The notes beneath the pieces are model-generated. The model searched no databases. It was given only the letters and a program-made list of their open reading frames with translations, and was not told the origin of the DNA. A DNA stretch of 64,000 bases. Source: Lentisalinibacter salinarum (GTDB lineage: Bacteria > Pseudomonadota > Gammaproteobacteria > Steroidobacterales > Woeseiaceae). The stretch covers positions 1,364,001-1,428,000 of the forward strand of contig NZ_JAPDRH010000002.1 of NCBI RefSeq assembly GCF_040706555.1, in the 5' to 3' direction. The position numbers and the translations under genes were made by a program. Below, one piece after another: positions 18,696-28,037 of the stretch. Every line of letters begins with the position of its first letter. The stretch's first letter is position 1.

Positions 18696-18846
18696 CATAC
18701 GGATGCGCGCCGGGCCGATCTCCGGCTCCATTCACCGCATGACGCCCCGAGTGGTGTCTGTCACTGGCTGTGCCACAATTCGGCATGAGGCGGATCTCTT
18801 GCGGGATCCTCTGGTCAAGAAAGGTAATCAGAAGGCGCCTAAAGCC

Positions 18847-19254
18847 ATGGCCGGTTATTCAGGCACTCCGCTAAGCAAGAAACTCGGCATCAAGGCGGGA
18901 ACCCGGCTGAAGGTCAGAGGTGCTCCGGCCCAATATGAAGATCTGCTGGCGCCGCTGCCGGAGGGCGCCATCGTATCTTCAAGGCTTCGCTCGCCCTTCG
19001 ACATTCTTCATGTCTTCACGAAGTCCCGCAGGAAGCTGCAAACCGAACTCGAGCGCGGCATACGCGAGATACGCCAGGACGGTGCCCTGTGGGTTTCCTG
19101 GCCGAAGAAGGCATCCGGTGTCGAGACGGACGTGACCGAGGACGTCGTGCGTGAAGTCGCGCTGCCGATGGGGTTGGTGGATGTGAAGGTCTGTGCGGTC
19201 GACGAGACGTGGTCCGGGCTGAAGCTGGTAATCAGGAAGGCTCTGCGGCGGTGA
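18847..19254 (+). CDS. DUF3052 family protein
   Basis: 135 aa starting MAGYSGTPLSKKLGIKAG, the standard opening of the DUF3052 family. Family features include the DILHVFTKSRRKL segment, GALWVSWPKKASGVETDVTEDVVREVALPMGLVDVKV and DETWSGLKLVIRK. The longer upstream frame has no supporting homology and was rejected. The biochemical role of the family is not established. It is convergent with the sigma-54 regulator gene that follows. Confidence 0.88.
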   Translation: MAGYSGTPLSKKLGIKAGTRLKVRGAPAQYEDLLAPLPEGAIVSSRLRSPFDILHVFTKSRRKLQTELERGIREIRQDGALWVSWPKKASGVETDVTEDVVREVALPMGLVDVKVCAVDETWSGLKLVIRKALRR

Positions 19255-19272
19255 CCGCGCGGCGAGTTCGCG

Positions 19273-21120
<1,848 letters not shown>

Positions 21121-21158
21121 CGCTTTCTCCCTCTCTCCACCGCAAAGATTTACGGATT

Positions 21159-21196
21159 GGACCATTAAATCCTGCGGTCCGCAAATTCCTGCGGTC
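21159..21196. promoter_or_regulatory. Candidate activator-binding repeats upstream of the sigma-54 promoter
   Basis: The direct repeat TCCTGCGGTC occurs at 21170-21179 and 21187-21196. The first copy is part of the perfect palindrome TGCGG-T-CCGCA (21173-21183). GGACC (21159-21163) also pairs with GGTCC (21176-21180). These lie 45-80 bp before the -24 element, where an enhancer-type site for the divergent regulator would be expected. The same DNA may serve autoregulation. Confidence 0.4.
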
Positions 21197-21239
21197 ACTC
21201 GGAATCACTAACTTATTGTTTTCCCGAGAATTCGCGAGT

Positions 21240-21255
21240 TGGCACGGTCGCTGCA
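21240..21255 (+). promoter_or_regulatory. Sigma-54 (-24/-12) promoter
   Basis: TGGCACGGTCGCTGCA matches the sigma-54 consensus TGGCACG-N4-TTGCA at every position except one (C for the first T of TTGC), with the GG and GC doublets at the required spacing. It lies 48 bp before the SnoaL-like gene and is divergent from the sigma-54 activator gene. Confidence 0.75.
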
Positions 21256-21303
21256 GTAGGAGAGCCAGAAATCGACATCGTCAGTTTTTGCAGGAGACAC
21301 GGC

Positions 21304-21726
21304 ATGACCCGCCCACCGACACCGCCCTTCACCCGGGAGACGGCACTCGCGAAAGTCCAGGCCGCCCAGGATGCCTGGAACACCCGCGACCCGCAGCTCG
21401 TGGCGCAGGCCTACACCCCGGACTCCGAGTGGCGTAACCGGGACGAGTTCTTCACCGGCCGCGCCGCCATCGAGGCGTTCCTCACCCGCAAGTGGTCGCT
21501 GGAACTGCACTACCGGCTGATGAAGGAGCTGTGGTGCTACACGGGCAACCGTATCTCCGTGCGCTTCGAGTACGAGTGGCAGCACGCCGGCACCGGCCAG
21601 TGGTACCGCACCCACGGCAACGAGCACTGGGAGTTCGATGCCGACGGTTACATGCGCCGCCGCGACATGAGCGCCAACGACGTTCCCATCCTCCCCGAGC
21701 ACCGACGCATCGGTGTGCAGGGCTGA
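21304..21726 (+). CDS. SnoaL-like / DUF1348 family protein (NTF2 fold)
   Basis: 140 aa. An NTF2-like cone fold of the DUF1348 type is recognisable by PPFTRETALAKVQAAQDAWNTRDP, SEWRNRDEFFTGRAAIEAFLTRKW and the C-terminal ANDVPI segment. Such proteins are small cytosolic enzymes or ligand binders with no assigned substrate. It is the first gene after the sigma-54 promoter, followed after 33 bp by the isochorismatase-like gene. Confidence 0.88.
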   Translation: MTRPPTPPFTRETALAKVQAAQDAWNTRDPQLVAQAYTPDSEWRNRDEFFTGRAAIEAFLTRKWSLELHYRLMKELWCYTGNRISVRFEYEWQHAGTGQWYRTHGNEHWEFDADGYMRRRDMSANDVPILPEHRRIGVQG

Positions 21727-21759
21727 TCCCAAGAAACCCCACCAGAAGGAAACCAACCG

Positions 21760-22515
21760 ATGAACGTAATGACCCGAACTCTGACCTCCCTGCTGGCCGC
21801 CTTGCTGGCTGTAATGGCCCTCTCCGCCACCGCGCACGCCCAGCTGCCGGACCCCGGCATGGACATCGTGCCCGGCGCCACCGCGCTGGTGATCACCGAT
21901 CCGCAGAACGACTTCCTGAGTCCGGAAGGGGTCACCTGGGGCGTCGTCGGCAAGAACGTGAAGGAGAACGGCACGGTGGAGAACATCGACAAGCTGTTCG
22001 CCACGGCGAAGGCGGTCGACATGCCCGTCTTCATCTCGCCGCACTACTACTACCCCCACGACCACGACTGGCAGTTTGAGGGTGCGCTCGAGACGCTCAT
22101 GCATTCCATCGGCATGTTCGACCGCGAGGACGCTCTGTCGCTGGTCGGCTTCGAAGGCTCGGGCGCCGACTGGCTCGCGCAGTACAAAAAGTACATCGAA
22201 GACGGCGAGACCGTGGTCACCAGCCCGCACAAGGTCTACGGCCCGGAGACCAACGACCTCGTGCTGCAGCTCCGCAAGGCGGGCATCCGCAAGGTCATCC
22301 TGGGCGGCATGTCCGCCAACCTCTGCACGGAGTCCCACATGCGCGAGCTGATCGAGCAGGGCTTCGAAGTGCTGGTGGTCCCCGACGCCACCGCCGCCGC
22401 GCAGCTGCCCGGCTGGGACGGCTACGCCGCCGCCCTCACCAACTTTCGCATGATCGCGAACCACATTGCCCCGACCGGTGAGACCGTGAAGGCCATCGAG
22501 GCCGCCTACCGGTAG
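21760..22515 (+). CDS. Exported isochorismatase-like cysteine hydrolase
   Basis: 251 aa with a Sec signal peptide (about 1-27, ending SATAHAQ). The isochorismatase-fold catalytic triad is visible: Asp47 (ITDPQNDF), Lys158 (PHKVYG) and Cys189 (ANLCTES), with the usual GGMSANLC context. Export to the periplasm is less usual for this superfamily. It probably cleaves an amide or ester, but the substrate is unknown. It lies in the sigma-54-controlled operon with the NTF2-like and YHS genes. Confidence 0.9.
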   Translation: MNVMTRTLTSLLAALLAVMALSATAHAQLPDPGMDIVPGATALVITDPQNDFLSPEGVTWGVVGKNVKENGTVENIDKLFATAKAVDMPVFISPHYYYPHDHDWQFEGALETLMHSIGMFDREDALSLVGFEGSGADWLAQYKKYIEDGETVVTSPHKVYGPETNDLVLQLRKAGIRKVILGGMSANLCTESHMRELIEQGFEVLVVPDATAAAQLPGWDGYAAALTNFRMIANHIAPTGETVKAIEAAYR

Positions 22516-22559
22516 GGACGATACCGCCGACCTGTAATCAATCCATAAGGAGTACGACA

Positions 22560-23045
22560 ATGTTTATCAATCTGAAATCTGCTGCCATCGCTACCGCTGC
22601 CGCCCTGATGCTCACCACCTCTGCCTGGGCCGCCGACGAGTACAACGTCTCGACCGGCGTGACCACGGCCGGAGTGCCCCTGGGCCTGCACGGCATCGAT
22701 ACGGTGGCGCTGAGCACTCTCAATGCCGCCGCGGAAGGTGACGCGGCCCACACCGTCACCCATGACGGCGTGGCCTACTACTTCGCCTCCGAGGCATCGG
22801 CCGAGCGGTTCAAGACAAACCCGGAAGGCTACCTGCCCCAGTACGGCGGCTTCTGCGCGTTCGCGGTGGCCAAGGGCAAGAAGTTCGACGGCGACCCGAT
22901 GTTCGCGGACATCGTCGACGGCAAGCTCTACCTGTTCGTCAACGACGCGGTCTTCCAGATGTATCTGGCGGACAAGGAGAACATCCTCAGGAAAGCCGAG
23001 GAGACCTGGCCGAAGATCCGCAGCACGGCTGTGGGCGATCTGTAA
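22560..23045 (+). CDS. Exported YHS domain protein
   Basis: 161 aa with a signal peptide (about 1-24, TTSAWAAD). The YHS-type domain is seen in LGLHGIDTVAL, VAYYFASEASAERFKTNPEGYLPQYGGFCAFAVAKGKK, with the single Cys in GGFCAFAV. YHS proteins are often linked to metal or redox functions. It is the third and last gene of the putative sigma-54 operon and is followed by a GC-rich hairpin. Confidence 0.9.
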   Translation: MFINLKSAAIATAAALMLTTSAWAADEYNVSTGVTTAGVPLGLHGIDTVALSTLNAAAEGDAAHTVTHDGVAYYFASEASAERFKTNPEGYLPQYGGFCAFAVAKGKKFDGDPMFADIVDGKLYLFVNDAVFQMYLADKENILRKAEETWPKIRSTAVGDL

Positions 23046-23063
23046 TCAACCCTGCCCTCTGGC

Positions 23064-23097
23064 GCGGTCGGGAGTCCCGGCTCCCGGCCGCGTCTTC
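23064..23097 (+). terminator. Hairpin terminator after the YHS gene
   Basis: An 11-bp stem (23064-23074 with 23081-23091, one T-G wobble) with a 6-base loop is followed by GTCTTC, a weak U-tract. The 5' arm GCGGTCGGGAG is identical to that of the terminator at 17844. The remaining gap to 23326 holds only a short GTG-started frame (23102-23263) without recognisable homology. Confidence 0.55.
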
Positions 23098-23326
23098 ATT
23101 TGTGCGACATCCCCCTGCCGGACCGATCGCCGTCGAAGACCACTACACCGCGAACGCGGAGGGAGACTACTGCTCCGTCGCGGACTGGACCGGCTACAAC
23201 CTCCTGAGAAGGGCGGAGCTCGAGTCCGAATACGGCACGAGGCGAGGGGACGTCGAACTTTGACGCGTCCGTCGTTCCCTGGCCCGTTGCGCGTAGACTC
23301 AGCTCTCCGTATGAAGAGGACGCGCC

Positions 23327-23512
23327 ATGCCGAAGATCTTAATCGCCGAGTTTCCCGCGAACCGGGACAAGGTCCCGGAGGTCGAAGCGACGTTGAAGGA
23401 GGCGTTGGTCGACACGCGTGCCTTCGACGGCTGCATCCGCATCGACACGTATTTCGACGAGGCTGTCTCGCAGAGCTTCCGCGTCAGGAAACTCGAGCCG
23501 CGGGAAGTCTGA
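23327..23512 (+). pseudogene. Truncated antibiotic-biosynthesis-monooxygenase (ABM) domain gene
   Basis: 61 aa. MPKILIAEFPANRDKVPEVEATLKEALVDTRAFDGCIRIDTYFDE matches the first half of small ABM/YgiN-type proteins (usually about 95-110 aa). After that point the similarity stops. The second half, normally a WES..H..YL.WR-type stretch, is replaced by QSFRVRKLEPREV and a stop. It has an ATG and could still be translated, but looks like a deletion or frameshift remnant. Confidence 0.55.
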
Positions 23513-23828
23513 CACTCCCCGATGATCCCTCGTGGGGTCACCGGAGGTATCAGAACCGGCGATCAGACTCTGCGGTGGCGTATCCGCTTGCGCGGCTCTT
23601 CCTCAGAGCGGCGCCCGTTGCGCCCATTGCGACGATAGCGCCGGTGTGCGAGGTAGCAGGCGACTGCCATCGCGATCAGCAATCCTGCTAGCGCGATCCC
23701 GTCGAGTGTGAAATAGACATCCGTGTAATCCATGGCTGTACGATACCTCAATGCTGCACTGCAGCAACTCAGGTATTATCCTCACTTGAATCCTCCGTGT
23801 CCATCCCCACGGCAAAAGATTAATTGTT
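23513..23828. other. Gap with a possible small membrane-protein gene on the minus strand
   Basis: This 316-bp gap contains a minus-strand frame from the ATG at 23733 to 23563 (56 aa). It is predicted to hold one membrane helix (GIALAGLLIAMAVACYL) followed by a very basic tail (RRYRRNGRNGRR). A GAGGT motif lies about 11 bp before the ATG. Nothing confirms expression, and no homology is recognised. No other feature is visible. Confidence 0.35.
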
Positions 23829-23838
23829 TTGAAACAAT
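23823..23838. promoter_or_regulatory. Perfect inverted repeat over the HAD phosphatase start
   Basis: ATTGTTT-TG-AAACAAT is a 7-2-7 palindrome that includes the TTG start codon of the downstream gene. It could be an operator or an RNA hairpin that limits initiation. No regulator is assigned. Confidence 0.35.
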
Positions 23839-24563
23839 CGATTAGCGACAGATTAGAGAACAAGCGGTATCCCCGGGCCATCGTCTGGGACCTCGACGGC
23901 ACCCTCGTCGACAGCGTCGGCGACCTCGGCTCCGCGCTGAACGACGTGCTCCGGCAGCACGGGCTGGCTCCCCGGAGCGCAGACGCCGTCCGGGGGATGA
24001 TCGGCGACGGGGTCGGCGAACTCCTGCGCCGGGGTTTCGCCGCGGCGGGCCGGCCGCTCGCGCAGGCCGAAGTGCCGCCGCTCCGGCGTGACTTCCTGGC
24101 CGTCTACGGCCGGTGCGCCACCCGGGAGACGCGGCCCATGCCCGGAGCGGCAGCGGTGCTCGCGGCCCTGTCGGCCGAGGGCTGGCGCCATGGCGTCTGC
24201 ACCAACAAGCCGACCGCGATCGCCCGCGACATCCTCGAGGCACTGGAAATGAGCGGTGAAATCGACGTCGTCGTCGGCGGTGATGACTCCCTGCCGCTGA
24301 AGCCGGATCCGGCGCCGGTGCGTGCCTGCCTGGAGGCCCTGGACGTATCCCCGGCGCGGGCGTTGATGGTGGGCGACTCGCTCAACGACGTGGCTGCCGG
24401 CCGGCAGGCCGGCGTCCCCGTGATCTTCGCCCGTTACGGCTATGACCATGTGCCCGGCGGCGAAGCGGCCCCCGCCGGTCTTGCCGCTTCCGTCGACGCC
24501 CTGGAAGAGGTGCCCGCGATCGCGCGCCGACTCGTCGACGCCGGCGACCGTTCCCATCGGTGA
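23829..24563 (+). CDS. HAD hydrolase, phosphoglycolate phosphatase-like
   Basis: 244 aa, probably using TTG because no ATG or GTG precedes the domain. HAD motif I is DLDGTLVDS (Asp21/Asp23), motif II lies in VCTNKP, motif III is the Lys in LPLKPDP and motif IV is GDSLND. A helical cap domain lies between motifs I and II, as in Gph/PGP. The likely role is 2-phosphoglycolate or related phosphate-ester hydrolysis. The gene stands apart from the usual rpe-trpE context, so the exact substrate is uncertain. Confidence 0.85.
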   Translation: MKQSISDRLENKRYPRAIVWDLDGTLVDSVGDLGSALNDVLRQHGLAPRSADAVRGMIGDGVGELLRRGFAAAGRPLAQAEVPPLRRDFLAVYGRCATRETRPMPGAAAVLAALSAEGWRHGVCTNKPTAIARDILEALEMSGEIDVVVGGDDSLPLKPDPAPVRACLEALDVSPARALMVGDSLNDVAAGRQAGVPVIFARYGYDHVPGGEAAPAGLAASVDALEEVPAIARRLVDAGDRSHR

Positions 24564-24611
24564 GGCCGGGGCGTAGGATGGTGTCGTAGACCAGAACAAC
24601 GGGAGAACCCG

Positions 24612-25001
24612 ATGCCGGTCGAACTGAAGGTCCTCGGCTACGCAGCACTGCTGCAATTCGTGCAGTTCGTGTTGATGGCCGTGCCCGTCAACAAACAGCT
24701 GGGCCCCCGATACACGGGTGGCAACCGGGACGAGCAGAAACAGCCCTGGGGCGTCCCCGGACGGCTGAAACGGGCGCTCGACAACCACTTCGAAGGCCTG
24801 ATTCTGTTCACAATCGCCGTCGTGGTGGTGGTGCTGGGCGAGGCGTCCACACCGGCCACCGAGGCGGCCGCCTGGACTTATCTGGTGGCCCGGGTGGCCT
24901 ACGTGCCGGCGTACGCGTCCGGCGTCTTCCTGATCCGCTCGCTTATCTGGACGGTCGGCTTCGTCGCCACGCTGGTGATGCTGCTGATCGCGGTGTTCTA
25001 G
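24612..25001 (+). CDS. MAPEG family membrane protein
   Basis: 129 aa with four predicted transmembrane helices and the MAPEG hallmarks: a polar loop after helix 1 (VNKQLGPRYTGGNRDEQ), then RLKRALDNHFEGLILFT and VARVAYVPAYASGVFLIRSLIWT. MAPEG proteins include microsomal glutathione transferases; the bacterial branch is poorly characterised. It has an ATG with a GGGAGAA RBS and is followed after two bases by another membrane-protein gene. Confidence 0.88.
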   Translation: MPVELKVLGYAALLQFVQFVLMAVPVNKQLGPRYTGGNRDEQKQPWGVPGRLKRALDNHFEGLILFTIAVVVVVLGEASTPATEAAAWTYLVARVAYVPAYASGVFLIRSLIWTVGFVATLVMLLIAVF

Positions 25002-25003
25002 CC

Positions 25004-25297
25004 ATGAACCGTACCTTGCGAAGAATCGATCCCTGGTCGGCGGCCAAAATCTCGGCCGCCACCGCCGCGGTGTTCATGTTCGTCTACGTGCTGCTCGGCC
25101 TGCTGGTGATGACTTTCACCGACATCCAGCTGGGTGCGTCGGACGGGCCGTTCGCCACGGCCTCCGTCTGGCTGCTGCTGCTGATGCCCGTCGCCTACCT
25201 CATCGTCATCTATCTGATGACGCTGCTCATCTGCCTGATCTTCAACACCGTGGCAGGCTGGCTGGGCGGCATCCGCATCGAGCTGAGCGACGACTGA
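25004..25297 (+). CDS. Small DUF3566-like membrane protein
   Basis: 97 aa with a short basic N-terminus (MNRTLRRIDPWSAAKISA) and two strong hydrophobic segments (about 20-42 and 57-85). The opening 'RIDPWSAAKIS' resembles DUF3566-type membrane proteins, but that assignment is tentative. The start is only two bases after the MAPEG stop, so the two are probably co-transcribed. Confidence 0.65.
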   Translation: MNRTLRRIDPWSAAKISAATAAVFMFVYVLLGLLVMTFTDIQLGASDGPFATASVWLLLLMPVAYLIVIYLMTLLICLIFNTVAGWLGGIRIELSDD

Positions 25298-25309
25298 CGG
25301 CGGCCGTTC

Positions 25310-25879
25310 TCAGCCGAAAGGCGCCACGCCGAACCAGGCCTCGTGCAGCCAGAGCACGAAGATCACGTAGACGCCGAGACCGGCGGCCACGACCAGCACG
25401 TCGTTGATCCCCTTGGCCGGCGCCGAGGGCACCGGGCGCTCGGTCCGCCGCTTGAACGAGATGCGGTCCACGACCGCCCAGATCAGGAAGCTGCCGAACA
25501 GGACGACGTCTGCCAGAGTGCCGTTCACCAGCAGATGGGCCACGGCCCACAGCTTCACCGCCACCAGCTGCGGGTGTTTGGTGGCGGCCTTGATCTTGCC
25601 CGGCAGGTAGGGCGCGAAGAACAGGACGAAGACGGGCAGCAGCAGCAACGCCGCGAGATGTTTCATCCACACCGGCGGCACGTAGAGCAGCGTCGGGTCC
25701 ATGCGCGCCGCCGCATAGCCCTTGACGATGAGCACGATGCCGACGATGGAGACGACGCCGTAGAACGCCTTCCATCCCAGTTCACTCTTCGCCGCCATCC
25801 GGTTGCGGAATCCTTCCGCCACGATGGAGGAGGAGTGGATGCCGAGGAAGAGTACGAGCCCCAGAATCAATAGCGCCAT
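25310..25879 (-). CDS. NnrU family membrane protein
   Basis: 189 aa with about five or six transmembrane helices. Family marks are the opening LILGLVLFLGIHSS, the GFRNRMAAKSELGWKAFYGVVS loop, PPVWMKHLAALLLLPVF and KHPQLVAVKLWAVAHLLVNGTLADVVLFGSFLIWAV with conserved His residues. NnrU proteins were first linked to nitric-oxide/nitrite metabolism and resemble heme- or NnrU/NnrS-associated proteins. No denitrification genes are nearby. Confidence 0.9.
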   Translation of the reverse strand: MALLILGLVLFLGIHSSSIVAEGFRNRMAAKSELGWKAFYGVVSIVGIVLIVKGYAAARMDPTLLYVPPVWMKHLAALLLLPVFVLFFAPYLPGKIKAATKHPQLVAVKLWAVAHLLVNGTLADVVLFGSFLIWAVVDRISFKRRTERPVPSAPAKGINDVLVVAAGLGVYVIFVLWLHEAWFGVAPFG

Positions 25880-25957
25880 AGCCGGGTTCCCCTGTTCTGC
25901 GCGTGGTATGACAGGTGGCTAGTCTACCGGCTATGGCGCGCCGCGGCTAAATTACCG

Positions 25958-26161
25958 CTACTGTACGGACTGATCGGTCTTGCAGGTCCTGATGCCGAAC
26001 AGGGAGTAGGCCGGGCACCAGCCGATGAGGCCGGTGGCCAGCGGTACCAGCCCGATCCAGCCCCACGGAGTCTGCGGGCCGATGAATACCAGGCTGAGTA
26101 GTACCAGCCCCGCCGTCACGCGGACGGCCCGGTCGACGGTGCCTTCGTTACGGAATGCCAT
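25958..26161 (-). CDS. DUF2892 (YgaP-like) inner-membrane protein
   Basis: 67 aa with two transmembrane helices and the family pattern NEGTVDRAVRVTAGLVLLSLVFIGPQTPWGWIGLVPLATGLIGWCPAY followed by LFGIRTC, with both conserved cysteines. These proteins often accompany rhodanese/sulfur functions or Crp/Fnr regulators. A Crp/Fnr-type regulator lies directly upstream on the same strand, so control by it is plausible. RBS GGAGG precedes the ATG. Confidence 0.9.
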   Translation of the reverse strand: MAFRNEGTVDRAVRVTAGLVLLSLVFIGPQTPWGWIGLVPLATGLIGWCPAYSLFGIRTCKTDQSVQ

Positions 26162-26279
26162 GACGAGCCTCCTTGAGGGGTTTGCGATGTCACGGGCACA
26201 GTGTGCTCCGCGCAGGCGTCGCGCTCAGTGACTTCGTCACAGAGGGCGGCAGAGGCCGGCGATCGGAGCGGCACCGGGA

Positions 26280-26960
26280 TCAGCCGCAGGGCTGCTCGTC
26301 CGCTATGGCACGGAGCCCGGCTTGATCGGAGAGCGTGACCACGCCGCGGCCGAGGGTGACCAGCGCTGCGCCTTCCAGGCGTTTCAGGTGCCGGGAAATC
26401 ACCTCACGGGCAGTACCGAGTTCCTCCGCAAGGCTCTGATGGGTGATCCGCACGTCGCCGTCGCCGGGGTCCAGCGTCAGCAGGAGGGCAGCCAGCCGCG
26501 CCTCGACCGGCGTCAGTGCAACGGCCTCCATGCGCTCGATCACGCCGGCGAGCCGCCGTGAGAAGCTGTCCAGCACGAAACGGCGGAATGGCGCCGATTC
26601 CTCGAGGCCCCGGTCGAAGGTCGAACGCCCCATCGCCAGCGCCGTCACCGGCGTTTCGGTGTGCGCCTCGGCGGGGTAGCGGCGGCTGCTCATCAGGCAG
26701 GAGGTGGTCAGCACACAGGTGTCGCCGGGCTCCAGGCGATACAGGGTCACGGATCGGCCGGACAAGGCGTTCAGCGTAACGCGGACCGAGCCCTGCGTGA
26801 TGATGAGGAAATGCCGGCACTCGGCGCCGGCATGGAACACGGTATCGCCCGCATCGAGGCGCAGAACGGCGGCGGCACCGAACAGCGTCCGTGCGTCACG
26901 GTCTCCGAGCCCTGCCAGACCCGGTACCCGCTGTAATGCCTCGGCAACGGTCGCTTGCAT
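26280..26960 (-). CDS. Crp/Fnr family transcriptional regulator
   Basis: 226 aa. A cyclic-nucleotide-binding-type beta-roll (about 15-125) is followed by a long dimerisation helix and a winged helix-turn-helix (about 150-215, ITHQSLAEELGTAREVISRHLKRLEGAALV). There is no N-terminal FNR-type cysteine cluster. Cysteines at CVLTTSCLM in the sensor domain are notable and may bind heme, a metal or a redox signal. It lies upstream of the DUF2892 gene and downstream of a Fur-controlled gene on the same strand. Confidence 0.92.
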   Translation of the reverse strand: MQATVAEALQRVPGLAGLGDRDARTLFGAAAVLRLDAGDTVFHAGAECRHFLIITQGSVRVTLNALSGRSVTLYRLEPGDTCVLTTSCLMSSRRYPAEAHTETPVTALAMGRSTFDRGLEESAPFRRFVLDSFSRRLAGVIERMEAVALTPVEARLAALLLTLDPGDGDVRITHQSLAEELGTAREVISRHLKRLEGAALVTLGRGVVTLSDQAGLRAIADEQPCG

Positions 26961-26996
26961 GGAACCCCGCCGCCGGGCCGGCCGGCTTCATGCGAG

Positions 26997-27329
26997 TCAG
27001 TGTGTGGCGTCTTCGACTGCCCGGATGCGCATCTCCGCCGCCGCGCCGGCCATGATCAGCCGCTGCACCAGCGACTTGTCGCAGCCGTGGCAGCCCCCGC
27101 GGCAATAGTCCGCCGGCAGGATGCCGGAATCAAGCATCTGCCGCGCCACGTCGCCCTGCCAGCCCAGCAGCGGGCAGCCCCGCTCGTTGTCGTGGACCTC
27201 CAGGGCGGCAGCGCCGCCGGGCACGCGGGCGATGCTGAGACTGTAACGGGCCTCCCGGCCAGCCTCGGCGGCGGGCGCGGTGTCCCGGAGATCCCGGGGA
27301 GCGGGTCGATAGGCGGTGTCTGTCATCAT
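26997..27329 (-). CDS. Small Cys-rich protein under a Fur box, function unknown
   Basis: 110 aa from ATG 27329 (RBS GAGAGG). No signal peptide or membrane helix is seen. Cysteines occur as a single CPLL site and a cluster DYCRGGCHGCDKSL (C-x3-C-x2-C) near residues 78-87, suitable for Fe-S, iron or zinc binding. I do not recognise the family. A perfect 7-1-7 Fur-box-like palindrome sits about 24 bp upstream, so iron-repressed expression is likely. The Crp/Fnr gene follows on the same strand. Confidence 0.65.
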   Translation of the reverse strand: MMTDTAYRPAPRDLRDTAPAAEAGREARYSLSIARVPGGAAALEVHDNERGCPLLGWQGDVARQMLDSGILPADYCRGGCHGCDKSLVQRLIMAGAAAEMRIRAVEDATH

Positions 27330-27352
27330 GTCGTCCTCTCCCTTCATGCAAA

Positions 27353-27367
27353 TGAGAATCATTCTCA
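27353..27367 (-). promoter_or_regulatory. Fur box
   Basis: TGAGAAT-C-ATTCTCA is a perfect 7-1-7 palindrome and differs from the classical core TGATAAT-N-ATTATCA by one base in each arm. It lies immediately before the start of the Cys-rich small protein gene, a typical repressor position for iron-loaded Fur. Confidence 0.75.
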
Positions 27368-27471
27368 ATAATGAGTCTACTGGCTGCAGCCCGGCCGCGC
27401 AAGCGCTCTTGTGCGCCTTGCCCGGCTGGCCGACTTGATGGCTCGAAGGGCGCCGGAGAGAATCGGCGGAC

Positions 27472-28035
27472 ATGACCACCATCCGTTATCTCGCCTATGG
27501 CTCCAACCTGCATCCGGAGCGCCTGCGGCGGCGCACGCCCTCGGCGACGCTGCTGACTACCTGGGAACTGACCGGATGGCGGCTCAGCTTCGACAAGCGG
27601 GGTTTCGACGGCTCGGCCAAGGCCACGATCTCAGCGACGAACGACGGCAGGGATCTCGTCCATGCGGCGATCTTCGAGCTGTCCCTCGACGAGAAGCCGG
27701 CGCTGGACCGGATCGAGGGCCTGAACCGGGGCTACCATGCCCACCTCCTGTCGCTACCCGGCCTCGGCGAGGTACACACCTACAAGGCCGACACCCAGTT
27801 CCAGGACGGCTCCCTGGTGCCGTTCCGCTGGTATCGTGACCTGGTACTCCACGGCGCCCGCTTCCACGGTTTCCCGCAAGCGTACATAGAGAACATCGCG
27901 GCGGTGCCCGTCGTCGACGACCCGGACGACGACCGACAGCGCGAGCACGACGACATCCTGGCGGCCATGCGCAGGGCCATGGCCGAGGCAACCGGCAATC
28001 CAACGAGTGGCGATCCCGCCACCGACAAGGAGTGA
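27472..28035 (+). CDS. Gamma-glutamylcyclotransferase-fold protein
   Basis: 187 aa. The signature YGSN (AYGSNLHPERL, residues 8-18) and the acidic residue in LDRIEGLNRGY (about residue 84) are the substrate-binding and catalytic features of GGCT-fold enzymes, which release 5-oxoproline from gamma-glutamyl amines. The acidic, disordered C-terminal tail is additional. It is followed by a YbjQ gene after two bases and then a GST gene, suggesting a glutathione-linked operon. Confidence 0.88.
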   Translation: MTTIRYLAYGSNLHPERLRRRTPSATLLTTWELTGWRLSFDKRGFDGSAKATISATNDGRDLVHAAIFELSLDEKPALDRIEGLNRGYHAHLLSLPGLGEVHTYKADTQFQDGSLVPFRWYRDLVLHGARFHGFPQAYIENIAAVPVVDDPDDDRQREHDDILAAMRRAMAEATGNPTSGDPATDKE

Positions 28036-28037
28036 CC

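Noticed and set aside
23102..23263. Short frame encoding a 53-residue protein
   Set aside because: GTG start, no RBS, no recognisable homology, and it lies between a terminator and a gene remnant.
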